Part shown: piece after piece, positions 1-7,082 of the stretch
Layout: every line of letters starts with the position of its first letter
How positions within the stretch are numbered: position 1 is the stretch's first letter
Assembly: GCA_024413465.1 (NCBI GenBank)
Contig: JAKSVU010000012.1
Coordinates: 1 to 51,417, forward strand
Length of the DNA: 51,417 nucleotides
Direction: 5' to 3'
Origin: Alphaproteobacteria bacterium
GTDB taxonomy: Bacteria; Pseudomonadota; Alphaproteobacteria; CAAGCB01; CAG-977
The notes under the pieces: model-generated
Told to the model about the DNA's origin: nothing
What the model saw: the letters and a program-made list of their open reading frames with translations, nothing else
Databases searched by the model: none
Position numbers and translations under genes: made by a program

Positions 1-1
1 C

Positions 2-40
2 TTTGCAGTTTTTATAGTCGTAAATAAATTTACTCGTTAA
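2..40 (+). CDS. possible C-terminal end of an upstream gene (partial)
   Basis: One frame entering the window reads twelve mostly hydrophobic codons (FAVFIVVNKFTR) and stops with TAA at 38-40. It could be the tail of a membrane protein cut by the window edge. Nothing else supports it, and a stretch this short is open by chance. Confidence 0.18.
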   Translation, partial: FAVFIVVNKFTR

Positions 41-76
41 AAACTGTTTACCCCCTTAAAGGTGGCAATGTTATTC

Positions 77-106
77 AAAAAAAGGGAACTTTTCGTTCCC
101 TTTTTT
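77..106. terminator. bidirectional intrinsic terminator
   Basis: A perfect 6-bp stem, GGGAAC (84-89) and GTTCCC (95-100), with loop TTTTC, lies between an A-run (77-83) and a T-run (101-106). It therefore looks like a terminator on both strands. On the minus strand it ends the autotransporter gene, whose stop is seven bases upstream. Confidence 0.75.
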
Positions 107-112
107 CATCTT

Positions 113-2023
113 TTAAAAATCATATCTGACTGAAACTGTTCCTGTGTGGTTTTTATAATGTTGTCTGTATTCACCATTATAATCCAATGATAATCCCCAT
201 TGATTATTTACTTTTGTATCAACACCGACGTTTAATTCCGTTCCAAAACGGCTCAATCTATCATCTTCCGTAAGAATATGAACGTTTCCTGCTTTTACGT
301 TCACTTTATTATCATCTGATTTAATATCATAGATAAATCCTAACGTTGCTCTTGGGGTGATTTCCATCGTATTTACTTTATACGCATTGTTCCATCCCAA
401 TTGAACGACTGCTGTCACCGTATTTGAATCTTTTGCTTTTAATCTGGTATCACCGTCTTTATAAGCATCTTGATTTATTCTGACGTATCTGAACCCAACT
501 CCTGGAACAAATACACCGACGTCTGTTGCTTTTTCAAAACCTGTCAAGGCATCAAATGAATAGAATTTTGATTTAACGTCATCATCCCCATTTTTTGGTT
601 CTGCTTTTGATATACCAAATCCCAAAGAACCGTTCACAAAATATTCATTTGGTTTGTATTGTCCGTAAGCAAAGAAACCATGTGTTTTGACGTCTGTTTT
701 TTCACCAACGGATTTCATTTCTGATTTTGTATAGGAATAAGCAACACCGGCAATTACGCCATCAGTGACTTCTGTATCAGCCCCCATAACGACCCCTTCG
801 GAATGACCTTTAAATCCGACTGCACTTGCAGATGAATCTCTTTTTATGTGGTTATACAAAGCTTGAGCCCACAAGCCATATTTTGCATCTTCATCACCAC
901 CACTTTGGCCTTTTTTAGAAGAGGCACTAGATGATGACGTAGGGACACCACTTAATTGAGATAAACGAGCCCGAATGGACGATTTGACGGCTTCATTTGT
1001 GCTGTTAACTGCATTCTTTGTTCCTGAAAATAAACCGTTTACAACTTCTTCTTTAATGGAAGTTTCTGCAATCTTGCTATCCAATAGAGCTATTAATTGA
1101 TCATTTTCAACGTTAATTGAAAAAGTATAATTTGTACTGATGGTATAAGCATATTTACTGATATTCGTATCGTTAAATAAACTCATATCCAAAGTTGGAG
1201 TACCTGTAACATTATTAATTAAAACGACATGATCCCCAACGTTCAAAGTACTTCCACTGACTGCGCCAACGGCAACTTTAGTACCATCCAAATCAACAGG
1301 ATTAGCACTATCAACAGATAACATTGTATCCCCGTTGGATACGTTATTTGTCAGAACAAAAATGTAATTTTGAAAGTTCCCTGCGGAAGATATACCTGAC
1401 ACTTTTGTATTCAAAATTAAGGTATTATTACTTCCCGCCATTCCTATTTTCCCATTAATTTCGGTGGAATTAAAAATAGGTGTACCAAAAATGGATACTA
1501 TATTGTTGTTAACCCCCATACCAGAACCACCATAAATTTTTGAACCACTATCAAAAAAAGGGGAGCCAGATATTATAACTTTATTATAATCTGCTGTAAA
1601 ACCTTCTCCACCATAAACCTCTCCTTTAATAGTGCCTCCTGAAATAGATACAATATTATATTTTATACCAGAATACGATATTCCTCCACATGATGCCCCA
1701 TAAATACTCCCTACTGTTCCTGAAAACATACGAACAGTATTATATTGAAGGTTATCTTCTGCTTTATATTGTCCATAAACTGTATCTGAAGATGTCAACC
1801 CTTGAGATAGACCACCTGAACTACTCTCAGCTATGATGATTTCTTTTGTTCCATCACCCGTATATTTGCCACCGACATTCTCTGCATTTGTATAAGCAGT
1901 AATATCATCAGCAATTGCATTATTTACAACACACATAGTTGCTACTAAAGCCATCGCACAATGGCGTAAGACAGCTCGATATTTTCTGGTTAATTCCTTT
2001 AAAGTGGTTCTGGTTAATCTCAT
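113..2023 (-). CDS. autotransporter (type V secretion) outer-membrane protein
   Basis: A 636-residue protein with a long basic N-terminal segment and a hydrophobic stretch ending near ADD (about residues 20-39), which reads as an extended Sec signal peptide. Residues about 40-310 are Gly/Ser/Thr/Asn-rich with many short beta-prone repeats, as in a passenger beta-helix. A Ser/Lys-rich linker near 360 precedes a C-terminal autotransporter barrel of about 260 residues that begins near YGLWAQALYNH and ends in VRYDF; a C-terminal Phe is typical of outer-membrane barrels. GGGAG lies 8 bases upstream of the ATG. The gene stands alone and diverges from the small peptide gene at 2184. The family is known to export its own passenger to the cell surface; the ligand or role of this passenger cannot be read. 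No protease triad is visible, so an adhesin-like role is more likely than an enzyme. Confidence 0.9.
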   Translation of the reverse strand: MRLTRTTLKELTRKYRAVLRHCAMALVATMCVVNNAIADDITAYTNAENVGGKYTGDGTKEIIIAESSSGGLSQGLTSSDTVYGQYKAEDNLQYNTVRMFSGTVGSIYGASCGGISYSGIKYNIVSISGGTIKGEVYGGEGFTADYNKVIISGSPFFDSGSKIYGGSGMGVNNNIVSIFGTPIFNSTEINGKIGMAGSNNTLILNTKVSGISSAGNFQNYIFVLTNNVSNGDTMLSVDSANPVDLDGTKVAVGAVSGSTLNVGDHVVLINNVTGTPTLDMSLFNDTNISKYAYTISTNYTFSINVENDQLIALLDSKIAETSIKEEVVNGLFSGTKNAVNSTNEAVKSSIRARLSQLSGVPTSSSSASSKKGQSGGDEDAKYGLWAQALYNHIKRDSSASAVGFKGHSEGVVMGADTEVTDGVIAGVAYSYTKSEMKSVGEKTDVKTHGFFAYGQYKPNEYFVNGSLGFGISKAEPKNGDDDVKSKFYSFDALTGFEKATDVGVFVPGVGFRYVRINQDAYKDGDTRLKAKDSNTVTAVVQLGWNNAYKVNTMEITPRATLGFIYDIKSDDNKVNVKAGNVHILTEDDRLSRFGTELNVGVDTKVNNQWGLSLDYNGEYRQHYKNHTGTVSVRYDF

Positions 2024-2122
2024 AGTAGATAACTCCCGTAAAATAAACAGTGGATACTATCCTATTCTTCTCTTGTACCCACTTTTATCCATTAGCATAC
2101 ATCACAAATATAAATATTTTAT

Positions 2123-2147
2123 GTAACTTTTTTCATTTTTTTTCGTT
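2123..2147 (+). promoter_or_regulatory. candidate ECF-type promoter of the double-glycine peptide
   Basis: GTAAC (2123-2127), a 16-base T-rich spacer and CGTT (2144-2147) resemble alphaproteobacterial ECF sigma promoters (GGAAC, 16-17 bases, CGTT). The same pattern with the same spacer and a similar T-rich composition occurs at 4639-4663 before the ECF sigma operon. The match is by eye; AT-rich DNA makes chance matches to the spacer trivial but not to both boxes. Confidence 0.35.
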
Positions 2148-2183
2148 ATACTTTATGAAGGAATACCCGTAAGGAAAATTATC

Positions 2184-2342
2184 ATGACAAACAAATCTGA
2201 AAATAAAGTTGAAAAAAATATTGAACTTAACGAGGAAGATTTATCCACAATTACTGGTGGAACAACTTACAATTTGACAAAAGATTTTCCTTCCAAAGAC
2301 GTCGTCATTGATCCAAAAAATTTCCTTCAAGAAATCAAATAA
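2184..2342 (+). CDS. small double-glycine leader peptide (bacteriocin/microcin-type precursor)
   Basis: A 52-codon gene. Residues 14-26 read ELNEEDLSTITGG, which fits the classic double-glycine leader (conserved hydrophobic and acidic positions before GG) recognised by C39-peptidase ABC exporters. Cleavage after GG (residues 25-26) would release a 26-residue core starting TTYNLTKD and ending FLQEIK. The core has no Cys, so no disulfide or thioether rings are expected, and it is mixed-charge and not strongly amphipathic. AAGGA sits about 8 bases before the ATG. It lies between the divergent autotransporter and a downstream operon. No C39 exporter, immunity protein or modification enzyme is in the window, so the exporter must be elsewhere. 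It could be a bacteriocin, a signalling peptide or a small secreted effector. The leader motif is directly visible; export and activity are inferred. Confidence 0.72.
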   Translation: MTNKSENKVEKNIELNEEDLSTITGGTTYNLTKDFPSKDVVIDPKNFLQEIK

Positions 2343-2384
2343 ACAAATCTTTTTGATTTTTCTTAGTAATTTAAAAATCACTTC

Positions 2385-2460
2385 CTTTACCTCGCCCTGT
2401 AGGGAGAGGACATCTTTTGTTTGTGAGTTTGGACGAACTTTACAAAAGATTGGTGAGGGG
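2385..2460. repeat. palindromic REP-like element
   Basis: A GC-richer island in AT-rich DNA. It holds a short hairpin (CCTC g CCCT / AGGG a GAGG, 2390-2409) directly followed by a 9-bp inverted repeat, ATCTTTTGT (2412-2420) with ACAAAAGAT (2442-2450), and ends GGTGAGGGG. The CCTC.CCCT.AGGG.GAGG...GTGAGGGG layout resembles proteobacterial repetitive extragenic palindromes. Only one copy is in the window. The first hairpin could also serve as a weak terminator of the peptide gene. Confidence 0.4.
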
Positions 2461-2517
2461 CTTAATATCACAAAAAATTTCTTTTTTTTCACAAAGAGTT
2501 TATAAAAAACAACTTTT

Positions 2518-2529
2518 ATTATCATTATC
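2518..2529. promoter_or_regulatory. Fur-like hexamer pair upstream of the sensor/ABC operon
   Basis: On the minus strand this reads GATAATGATAAT, two perfect copies of the GATAAT hexamer that makes up Fur boxes. A -10-like TATAAT lies at 2558-2563, so the site would be just upstream of or overlapping the promoter. This is a motif match only, in an AT-rich background. Confidence 0.3.
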
Positions 2530-2585
2530 ATAAATGTTTTTTTTACTTTTATACGCCTATAATGTCCCTAATTAGGAGATATTAA

Positions 2586-3620
2586 ATGAAATTAAACCGC
2601 ATGTTAATTTGTGCGTTTTTATGGGCTGTCACCGTATTTTTATTTACGGGACGCGTCTTTAATATCTTTGATGAAGAAGCAAATAATTTGAATAATGAAC
2701 GAATTAAAATTCAAATTTTTGAAACACGTGATTTTATTCAAAATCAGCTTGATTTAGGACAATCTTTAAATACGCTTAATTCATTGCCAACCTTATTTGA
2801 AAAACAGGTCGAAATGAATAATGAAATGGTTTCTTTATTCGTCGCCGATGCTCAAAATTCAAAAATTTTATTCAGCTCTATCAAAACTCAAGAAGGATTG
2901 TCTATTCCTTGGATTGATAAATGTAAAATTCACAATTCTTTTTTCAAAGACACTTTTGAAACAAAAACCATTATCGGAACGGGAATTTTCAACGTCTATA
3001 ACAAACCTGTAGGTTGTGTCGGGGCTGAATATACGACTGAAAAATTAGAAGAAGTTCGCAATAAAATGGTGAACACTTCTTCTCACTATGCTTTTTATTT
3101 ATTTACGCTAGGATGTTTACTTTTCTTCTGTTTTTATGTAACACCGACCGTCAAAAAATACATTAAAAATTATAAAACTTATTTGATTGTTTCATTCGTC
3201 GTTTTACTTCTTTCTTTTCCACATTTTATTGGAAAAATGTACGTTAATTTCGAAGAAAATCTGCATCCAATCATTGAAACAAAAATCCAGACTATTTCTA
3301 ATAAAATCAGGTTTATCATTCAGTTTGCCGTTGAAAAAGACGTTCCATTTAATTCAATTCCAGAAGCCGAAACTTTTTTAGATAATTTCAAAAAACAAAA
3401 TCCAGAAATCGCTTTTATTTTATTAACAGATAAAAGTGGGCGTGTTTTATACGAAGCTGGAACAGCAGAAAGTGCTTTCAAGTCAGATTCAAAAACAGGA
3501 CAAATCAGTCTACGCAAGGGATATTACAACGCTGCAGGTCAAATCATTGTCAATAATTCCAGCATAGGTTGGCTTCAAATAGGTGTCAATGAAAGGTATT
3601 TACGTGAAAAAGTTTTTTAG
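2586..3620 (+). CDS. membrane sensor-like protein without output domain
   Basis: 344 residues. A transmembrane segment at about 8-24 is followed by a roughly 140-residue extracytoplasmic region, then two adjacent hydrophobic segments (about 160-187 and 198-218), then a second region of about 125 residues that contains LLTDKSGRVLYEAG, reminiscent of PAS/Cache ligand-sensor strands. This is the input half of a histidine kinase, cyclase or chemoreceptor, but it ends at GWLQIGVNERYLREKVF with no HAMP, kinase or GGDEF domain. AGGAG lies 8 bases before the ATG. Its 3' end overlaps the next gene, which encodes a periplasmic substrate-binding protein, so the two are co-translated and may act together. 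It may be a degenerate kinase or a membrane partner of the binding protein. The exact family is not recognised. Confidence 0.6.
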   Translation: MKLNRMLICAFLWAVTVFLFTGRVFNIFDEEANNLNNERIKIQIFETRDFIQNQLDLGQSLNTLNSLPTLFEKQVEMNNEMVSLFVADAQNSKILFSSIKTQEGLSIPWIDKCKIHNSFFKDTFETKTIIGTGIFNVYNKPVGCVGAEYTTEKLEEVRNKMVNTSSHYAFYLFTLGCLLFFCFYVTPTVKKYIKNYKTYLIVSFVVLLLSFPHFIGKMYVNFEENLHPIIETKIQTISNKIRFIIQFAVEKDVPFNSIPEAETFLDNFKKQNPEIAFILLTDKSGRVLYEAGTAESAFKSDSKTGQISLRKGYYNAAGQIIVNNSSIGWLQIGVNERYLREKVF

Positions 3621-4584
3621 CTTTATTCTTTGTTTATTTTTTATTTGCCCAGCAAAAGCCGAACAAAAAAATATCCTGATGGTTTTGTGGGATGGGTGTG
3701 AAGAAGCCTGTCGTGGTTTTCAAGATTATGTAGCTTCAAATAATATGGACGTAAAAATATCCGTCATTGACGTAAAAAAAGATCCCAAATTAATAGATGC
3801 TGCTATTGAAACAGTTCACAAAACTCATCCCGATTTACTCGTTACTTGGGGAACAATGGTTTCCGTAAAAATGTTAGGAACAGAACAACAAGCCTTACAA
3901 GAAGGATATTCCATTTTAGTTCCTGCCGTTTTTATGGTCGTTTCTCAACCTGTTGAAAGTGGGCTTGTTTCTTCATTTGTTTCACAAGGCAGAAATTTAA
4001 CCGGTGTTTCACAAATGCCTTCGATTTCCGAACAAATTCAAGCAGCTAAACAGTTTTTCCCTTTCAAAAAAATAGGAATTATTTATAACCCGTCAGAAAA
4101 AAATTCTGCAGACGTTGTCAATGACGTTAAAAGTTATGCTTCTTTGTTAGATTATGAAGTTTTTGAAAAACCTCTTCCTGTCAATAAAAATGGGCAAATT
4201 GAACCAAAAGCAATTGCTGGATTGGCTTATGAACTTGCAGAACAAAAAGTAGATATCTTTTTCTTGCCACCTGATTTTTCAATCAACGAAAATAGGGATT
4301 TATTTTATCAAACAGCTGTTTCTTTAGGTATTCCAATTTTTTCAGCTTCTGAAGGTGCTGTTCGTCATGGCAATGCTTTGTTTGCATATACGCACAAATA
4401 CTACAATATCGGACAAATAGCTGGTTATAAGGCAAAAAAAATTTTAGTAGATGGCATTCCTGCTTATAATATTCCAATCGAAACCCCTATTCGCGGTATT
4501 TTCGTCGTTAATATGGACGTTGCAAAGCAATTCAACGTTTATCCACCTTTATCCCTTTTATCAATTTCAGAATTAATCAATTAA
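3589..4584 (+). CDS. ABC transporter substrate-binding protein (PF04392-like), orphan
   Basis: About 331 residues with a signal peptide (lysines, then FFSFILCLFFICPAKA, cleavage before EQ) and a two-lobed periplasmic binding fold. KNILMVLWDGCEEACRGF opens lobe one; DLLVTWGTMVSVKMLG and SRGRN-like SQGRNLTGVSQMP are typical of the YcjN/TrpX-type ABC_sub_bind family. Start choice is open: ATG 3589 has only a short-spaced AGGTG, while GTG 3604 has AAAGG at 7 bases and gives a shorter, cleaner signal peptide; GTG 3583 is also in frame. All of them overlap the end of the upstream membrane protein. No permease or ATPase is next to it, so it is either served by a distant transporter or works as a sensory ligand-binding protein with its neighbour. 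The substrate is unknown; relatives bind amino acids or nucleobase-like compounds. Confidence 0.75.
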   Translation: MKGIYVKKFFSFILCLFFICPAKAEQKNILMVLWDGCEEACRGFQDYVASNNMDVKISVIDVKKDPKLIDAAIETVHKTHPDLLVTWGTMVSVKMLGTEQQALQEGYSILVPAVFMVVSQPVESGLVSSFVSQGRNLTGVSQMPSISEQIQAAKQFFPFKKIGIIYNPSEKNSADVVNDVKSYASLLDYEVFEKPLPVNKNGQIEPKAIAGLAYELAEQKVDIFFLPPDFSINENRDLFYQTAVSLGIPIFSASEGAVRHGNALFAYTHKYYNIGQIAGYKAKKILVDGIPAYNIPIETPIRGIFVVNMDVAKQFNVYPPLSLLSISELIN

Positions 4585-4638
4585 AACACCTAAAACCATT
4601 CACTTGAAGATAATTTTCAAAATTTTTTTTATTTTTTT

Positions 4639-4663
4639 GTAAGTTTTTTTTATTTTCATCGTT
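4639..4663 (+). promoter_or_regulatory. candidate autoregulated ECF promoter
   Basis: GTAAG (4639-4643), 16 T-rich bases and CGTT (4660-4663), about 36 bases before the ATG of the metal-sensor-like gene. ECF sigma operons are commonly autoregulated, and the same arrangement occurs at 2123-2147. The -35 element is one base off in its last position. Confidence 0.35.
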
Positions 4664-4699
4664 TATAGGTGTGTAGTTCAAAACAAAAGGAGACCTGTC

Positions 4700-5197
4700 A
4701 TGAATAAAAAATTATATATTTTACTTGGTGTATCTTTGGCATTAAACTTTGCTCTTGGTGGATATGTTGCGGGAAAAGCAACAAATCCTGTTCCTCCGCA
4801 AAGACCACATTTCGCAAAAATGATGCCTCATGGGAAGCATTTCCAATTTATTAAAAAAGCATTTGCTCAAAATGCAGAAGCAATGAAAGAGGCTCATAAA
4901 GGCGTTATCACAGCCCTTAAAGCAGGTGATGAAGCTAAAATTCGTGAAGCTTTAAAAGTTGCAAGTGAAGTTCGCCGCAAAATGGATGATCAAATTCAAG
5001 ATAAAATGGTTAAAGACTTTATGAACATGAGTGATGAAGAAAAAGCAAAATTCATCAAAAAATTCGAAGGTAACGGAATGAAACCTCATAAATGCCACAA
5101 AAAATTTAAAGGAAAACATCATCACCACAAACATGGAAAAATGATGCCACCTGCACCTGCTGAACAAGAAACATTACCTGCTCCAGACGCAGAATAA
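4700..5197 (+). CDS. periplasmic heavy-metal sensor-like protein (CnrX/Spy-like)
   Basis: 165 residues. An N-terminal membrane anchor or uncleaved signal (YILLGVSLALNFALGGYVAG) is followed by an all-alpha periplasmic region (about 50-125), rich in Lys/Glu/Ala, that fits the Metal_resist/LTXXQ group to which CnrX, Spy and CpxP belong. The C-terminus is His/Lys/Met-rich (CHKKFKGKHHHHKHGKMM) and then Pro/Glu-rich, a plausible metal-binding tail. AGGAG precedes the ATG. It is followed by an ECF sigma factor after 12 bases and a small membrane protein, which matches the sensor, sigma and anti-sigma content of the cnrYXH nickel/cobalt system in a different order. It probably senses metal or envelope stress in the periplasm; metal identity is not readable. 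Confidence 0.75.
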   Translation: MNKKLYILLGVSLALNFALGGYVAGKATNPVPPQRPHFAKMMPHGKHFQFIKKAFAQNAEAMKEAHKGVITALKAGDEAKIREALKVASEVRRKMDDQIQDKMVKDFMNMSDEEKAKFIKKFEGNGMKPHKCHKKFKGKHHHHKHGKMMPPAPAEQETLPAPDAE

Positions 5198-5209
5198 GGG
5201 AATAAACTT

Positions 5210-5743
5210 ATGCAAGATACTGAAATTGATTTAATGCACAAAATTGCCAAAGGAGATGCTAAATCATTTCAGTCCTTGCTGATTTTATATGAGCGTCCTG
5301 TATTTAGCTACGTTTGGCGATTAACGATGGATATTCCTTCTGCCGAAGATATAACACAGGACGTTTTTTTGAAAGTTTGGAAAAACGCAAGTTCTTGGAA
5401 ACCAGATTTTCAATTAAAAACTTGGTTGTATAAAATTGCATACACAACCTTTATTGATAAAATAAAAACAGAAAAAACGACTGCAGAATTACCTGAAAAT
5501 TTAGTAGATAATTCTCCCACAGCAGAACAAGACTTTATTCAAACAGAGCAAGAAACACGCGTTAAAAATGCTATAAAAGCTCTTCCAGAACAACAACGTC
5601 AAGCCTTAATTCTGTGTTATTATCAAGGATTAAAAGCTAAAGAAATTGCAGAAATTATGAATATGAAAACAAATGCCGTAGAAGTGATGATTCATCGTGC
5701 AAAACAAACTTTAAAAGATATGTTAGGAGGTTCCCATGAATGA
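5210..5743 (+). CDS. ECF (extracytoplasmic function) RNA polymerase sigma factor
   Basis: 177 residues, the usual ECF length. The sigma-2 region is seen at about 10-80 (SAEDITQDVFLKVWKN is the conserved 2.2 segment), and the sigma-4 region at about 115-170 has a helix-turn-helix (LPEQQRQALILCYYQGLKAK then IAEIMNMKTNAVEVMIHRAK). It directs RNA polymerase to a regulon until bound by an anti-sigma factor. It lies 12 bases after the metal-sensor-like gene and overlaps the small membrane gene by 8 bases (GGAGG for the next gene lies inside it). Autoregulation through the GTAAG/CGTT site at 4639 is likely but inferred. Confidence 0.92.
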   Translation: MQDTEIDLMHKIAKGDAKSFQSLLILYERPVFSYVWRLTMDIPSAEDITQDVFLKVWKNASSWKPDFQLKTWLYKIAYTTFIDKIKTEKTTAELPENLVDNSPTAEQDFIQTEQETRVKNAIKALPEQQRQALILCYYQGLKAKEIAEIMNMKTNAVEVMIHRAKQTLKDMLGGSHE

Positions 5744-5975
5744 TACTGAATTAAATTCATTGTTAGACAATTGGAAAGTTCCAGAAACACCTTCTTTATC
5801 CAATAAAATCATGTTGCAAATTTTAAGTGAGCAAAGGTTCTGCTTTATGTTCTGGAAAGTTGTCGCTGTGTTATCAGTTGCTTTCTTTTTTGGTGGATTT
5901 TTCGGCTTTGATGCTGGAATTACCGAAGCAAACGCAACAGAATATTTTAACTCTATGTTCGTTGATTATATGTAA
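5736..5975 (+). CDS. small single-pass membrane protein, probable anti-sigma factor
   Basis: 79 residues. A short cytoplasmic N-terminus (LLDNWKVPETPSLSNKIMLQ) is followed by one transmembrane helix (FWKVVAVLSVAFFFGGFFGF) and a short outside tail. The size and layout match CnrY-type anti-sigma factors, which trap the sigma factor with a short N-terminal segment and contact a periplasmic sensor. It overlaps the ECF sigma gene by 8 bases, the normal position of an anti-sigma gene. No zinc-binding HxxxCxxC motif is present, so it is not a ZAS-type anti-sigma. Function is inferred from context and topology. Confidence 0.65.
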   Translation: MNDTELNSLLDNWKVPETPSLSNKIMLQILSEQRFCFMFWKVVAVLSVAFFFGGFFGFDAGITEANATEYFNSMFVDYM

Positions 5976-6030
5976 TCAAAAACACTCCTAAGTTTTACCC
6001 TTATTAGAGAATAAAATTTATTTATTTGCT

Positions 6031-7080
6031 CTATTTTTCCAAAAAACAAGCGTCACCATACGAAAAGAATCTATATTCCTGATCAATTGCATGTTGATAT
6101 GCTTTTTTCATTCTGTCTGTTCCCATAAACGCACTGACTAACATAAAGAGCGTTGAACATGGTAAATGGAAATTCGTAAATAACGCATCTATGGCTTTAA
6201 ACTTATACCCTGGCGTAATAAAAATAGAAGTTTCTTGACTGAATGGATGAATAACACCCTCTTCATCAACAGCACTTTCCAATAAACGCAACGCCGTTGT
6301 TCCCACAGAAACAATACGACGACCTGCTTTTTTGGCAGAATTTATAATATCAGCCTGTTCTTGGGTAATAACGCCATATTCCGCGTGCATAACGTGGTCT
6401 TTTGTGTCTTCAACTTTTACAGGTAAGAATGTTCCCCCACCTACGTGTAGCGTTATTTTGACGTTTTCTATGCCCTTATCAGCTATCTTTTTTAATAAAT
6501 CATTTGTAAAATGTAATCCTGCCGTTGGTGCAGCAACAGCTCCTGGATTTTTAGCATAGACAGTCTGATAATTTTGTTTGTCTTCACCATACTCTGTATG
6601 TTCACGATGAATATATGGAGGTAATGGCATCACCCCATATTGTTCTAATTGAGCAAACAATTCGTTTGGATTTGTTAAAAATTTGAGAATAACTGTTCCT
6701 GTATCGCCTCTGCCTAAAACTTCGGCTTGTAAAGGTTCTGCGTTTGGATCTGTCGGAGGATAAAAATCAATCACATCTTTTTCATGAAGACGACGAGCAT
6801 TTTTAATCAAACATTCCCACGTATTTAAAGCAACTTGTTTAAAAAGAGTCGATTCGATAGCAGCTTGTCCCCTCATTCCAAACAATCTGGCAGGAATCAC
6901 CTTCGTATCGTTAAATACCAACAAATCAGATGAACGGAAAACGTTCGGCAAATCAAAAATGTGACGATCCGTTAAGGTATCGCCACATACATGTAATAAC
7001 TTGGCTGATTCTCGAGGTGTTGCAGGTTGTGAAGCAATCCGTTCGCGAGGCAAGTCAAAATCGAAATCTGAAACTTTCAT
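6031..7080 (-). CDS. queA: S-adenosylmethionine:tRNA ribosyltransferase-isomerase QueA
   Basis: 349 residues, normal length. It makes epoxyqueuosine from preQ1-modified tRNA using the ribosyl group of SAM. Family landmarks are visible: MKVSDFDFDLPRERIASQPA at the start, FNDTKVIPARLFG near 57-69, TAGLHFT near 187-193, LHVGGGTFLPVK, and near the C-terminus FITPGYKFKAIDALFTNFHLP. The gene starts 2 bases after the stop of the SMI1/KNR4-like gene, so they form an operon read from a promoter upstream of 7523. No tgt gene follows in the window. It is convergent with the anti-sigma gene. Confidence 0.97.
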   Translation of the reverse strand: MKVSDFDFDLPRERIASQPATPRESAKLLHVCGDTLTDRHIFDLPNVFRSSDLLVFNDTKVIPARLFGMRGQAAIESTLFKQVALNTWECLIKNARRLHEKDVIDFYPPTDPNAEPLQAEVLGRGDTGTVILKFLTNPNELFAQLEQYGVMPLPPYIHREHTEYGEDKQNYQTVYAKNPGAVAAPTAGLHFTNDLLKKIADKGIENVKITLHVGGGTFLPVKVEDTKDHVMHAEYGVITQEQADIINSAKKAGRRIVSVGTTALRLLESAVDEEGVIHPFSQETSIFITPGYKFKAIDALFTNFHLPCSTLFMLVSAFMGTDRMKKAYQHAIDQEYRFFSYGDACFLEK

Positions 7081-7082
7081 AA

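Noticed and set aside
2241-2531. 96-residue minus-strand and 65-residue plus-strand open frames after the double-glycine peptide
   Set aside because: They overlap the peptide gene or the palindromic island; composition is Lys/Phe-rich as expected from random AT-rich DNA, and no start signal is seen.
4585-4640. Terminator after the ABC binding protein
   Set aside because: A TTGAA/TTCAA-type stem before a T-run is too short and AT-only to call with confidence.
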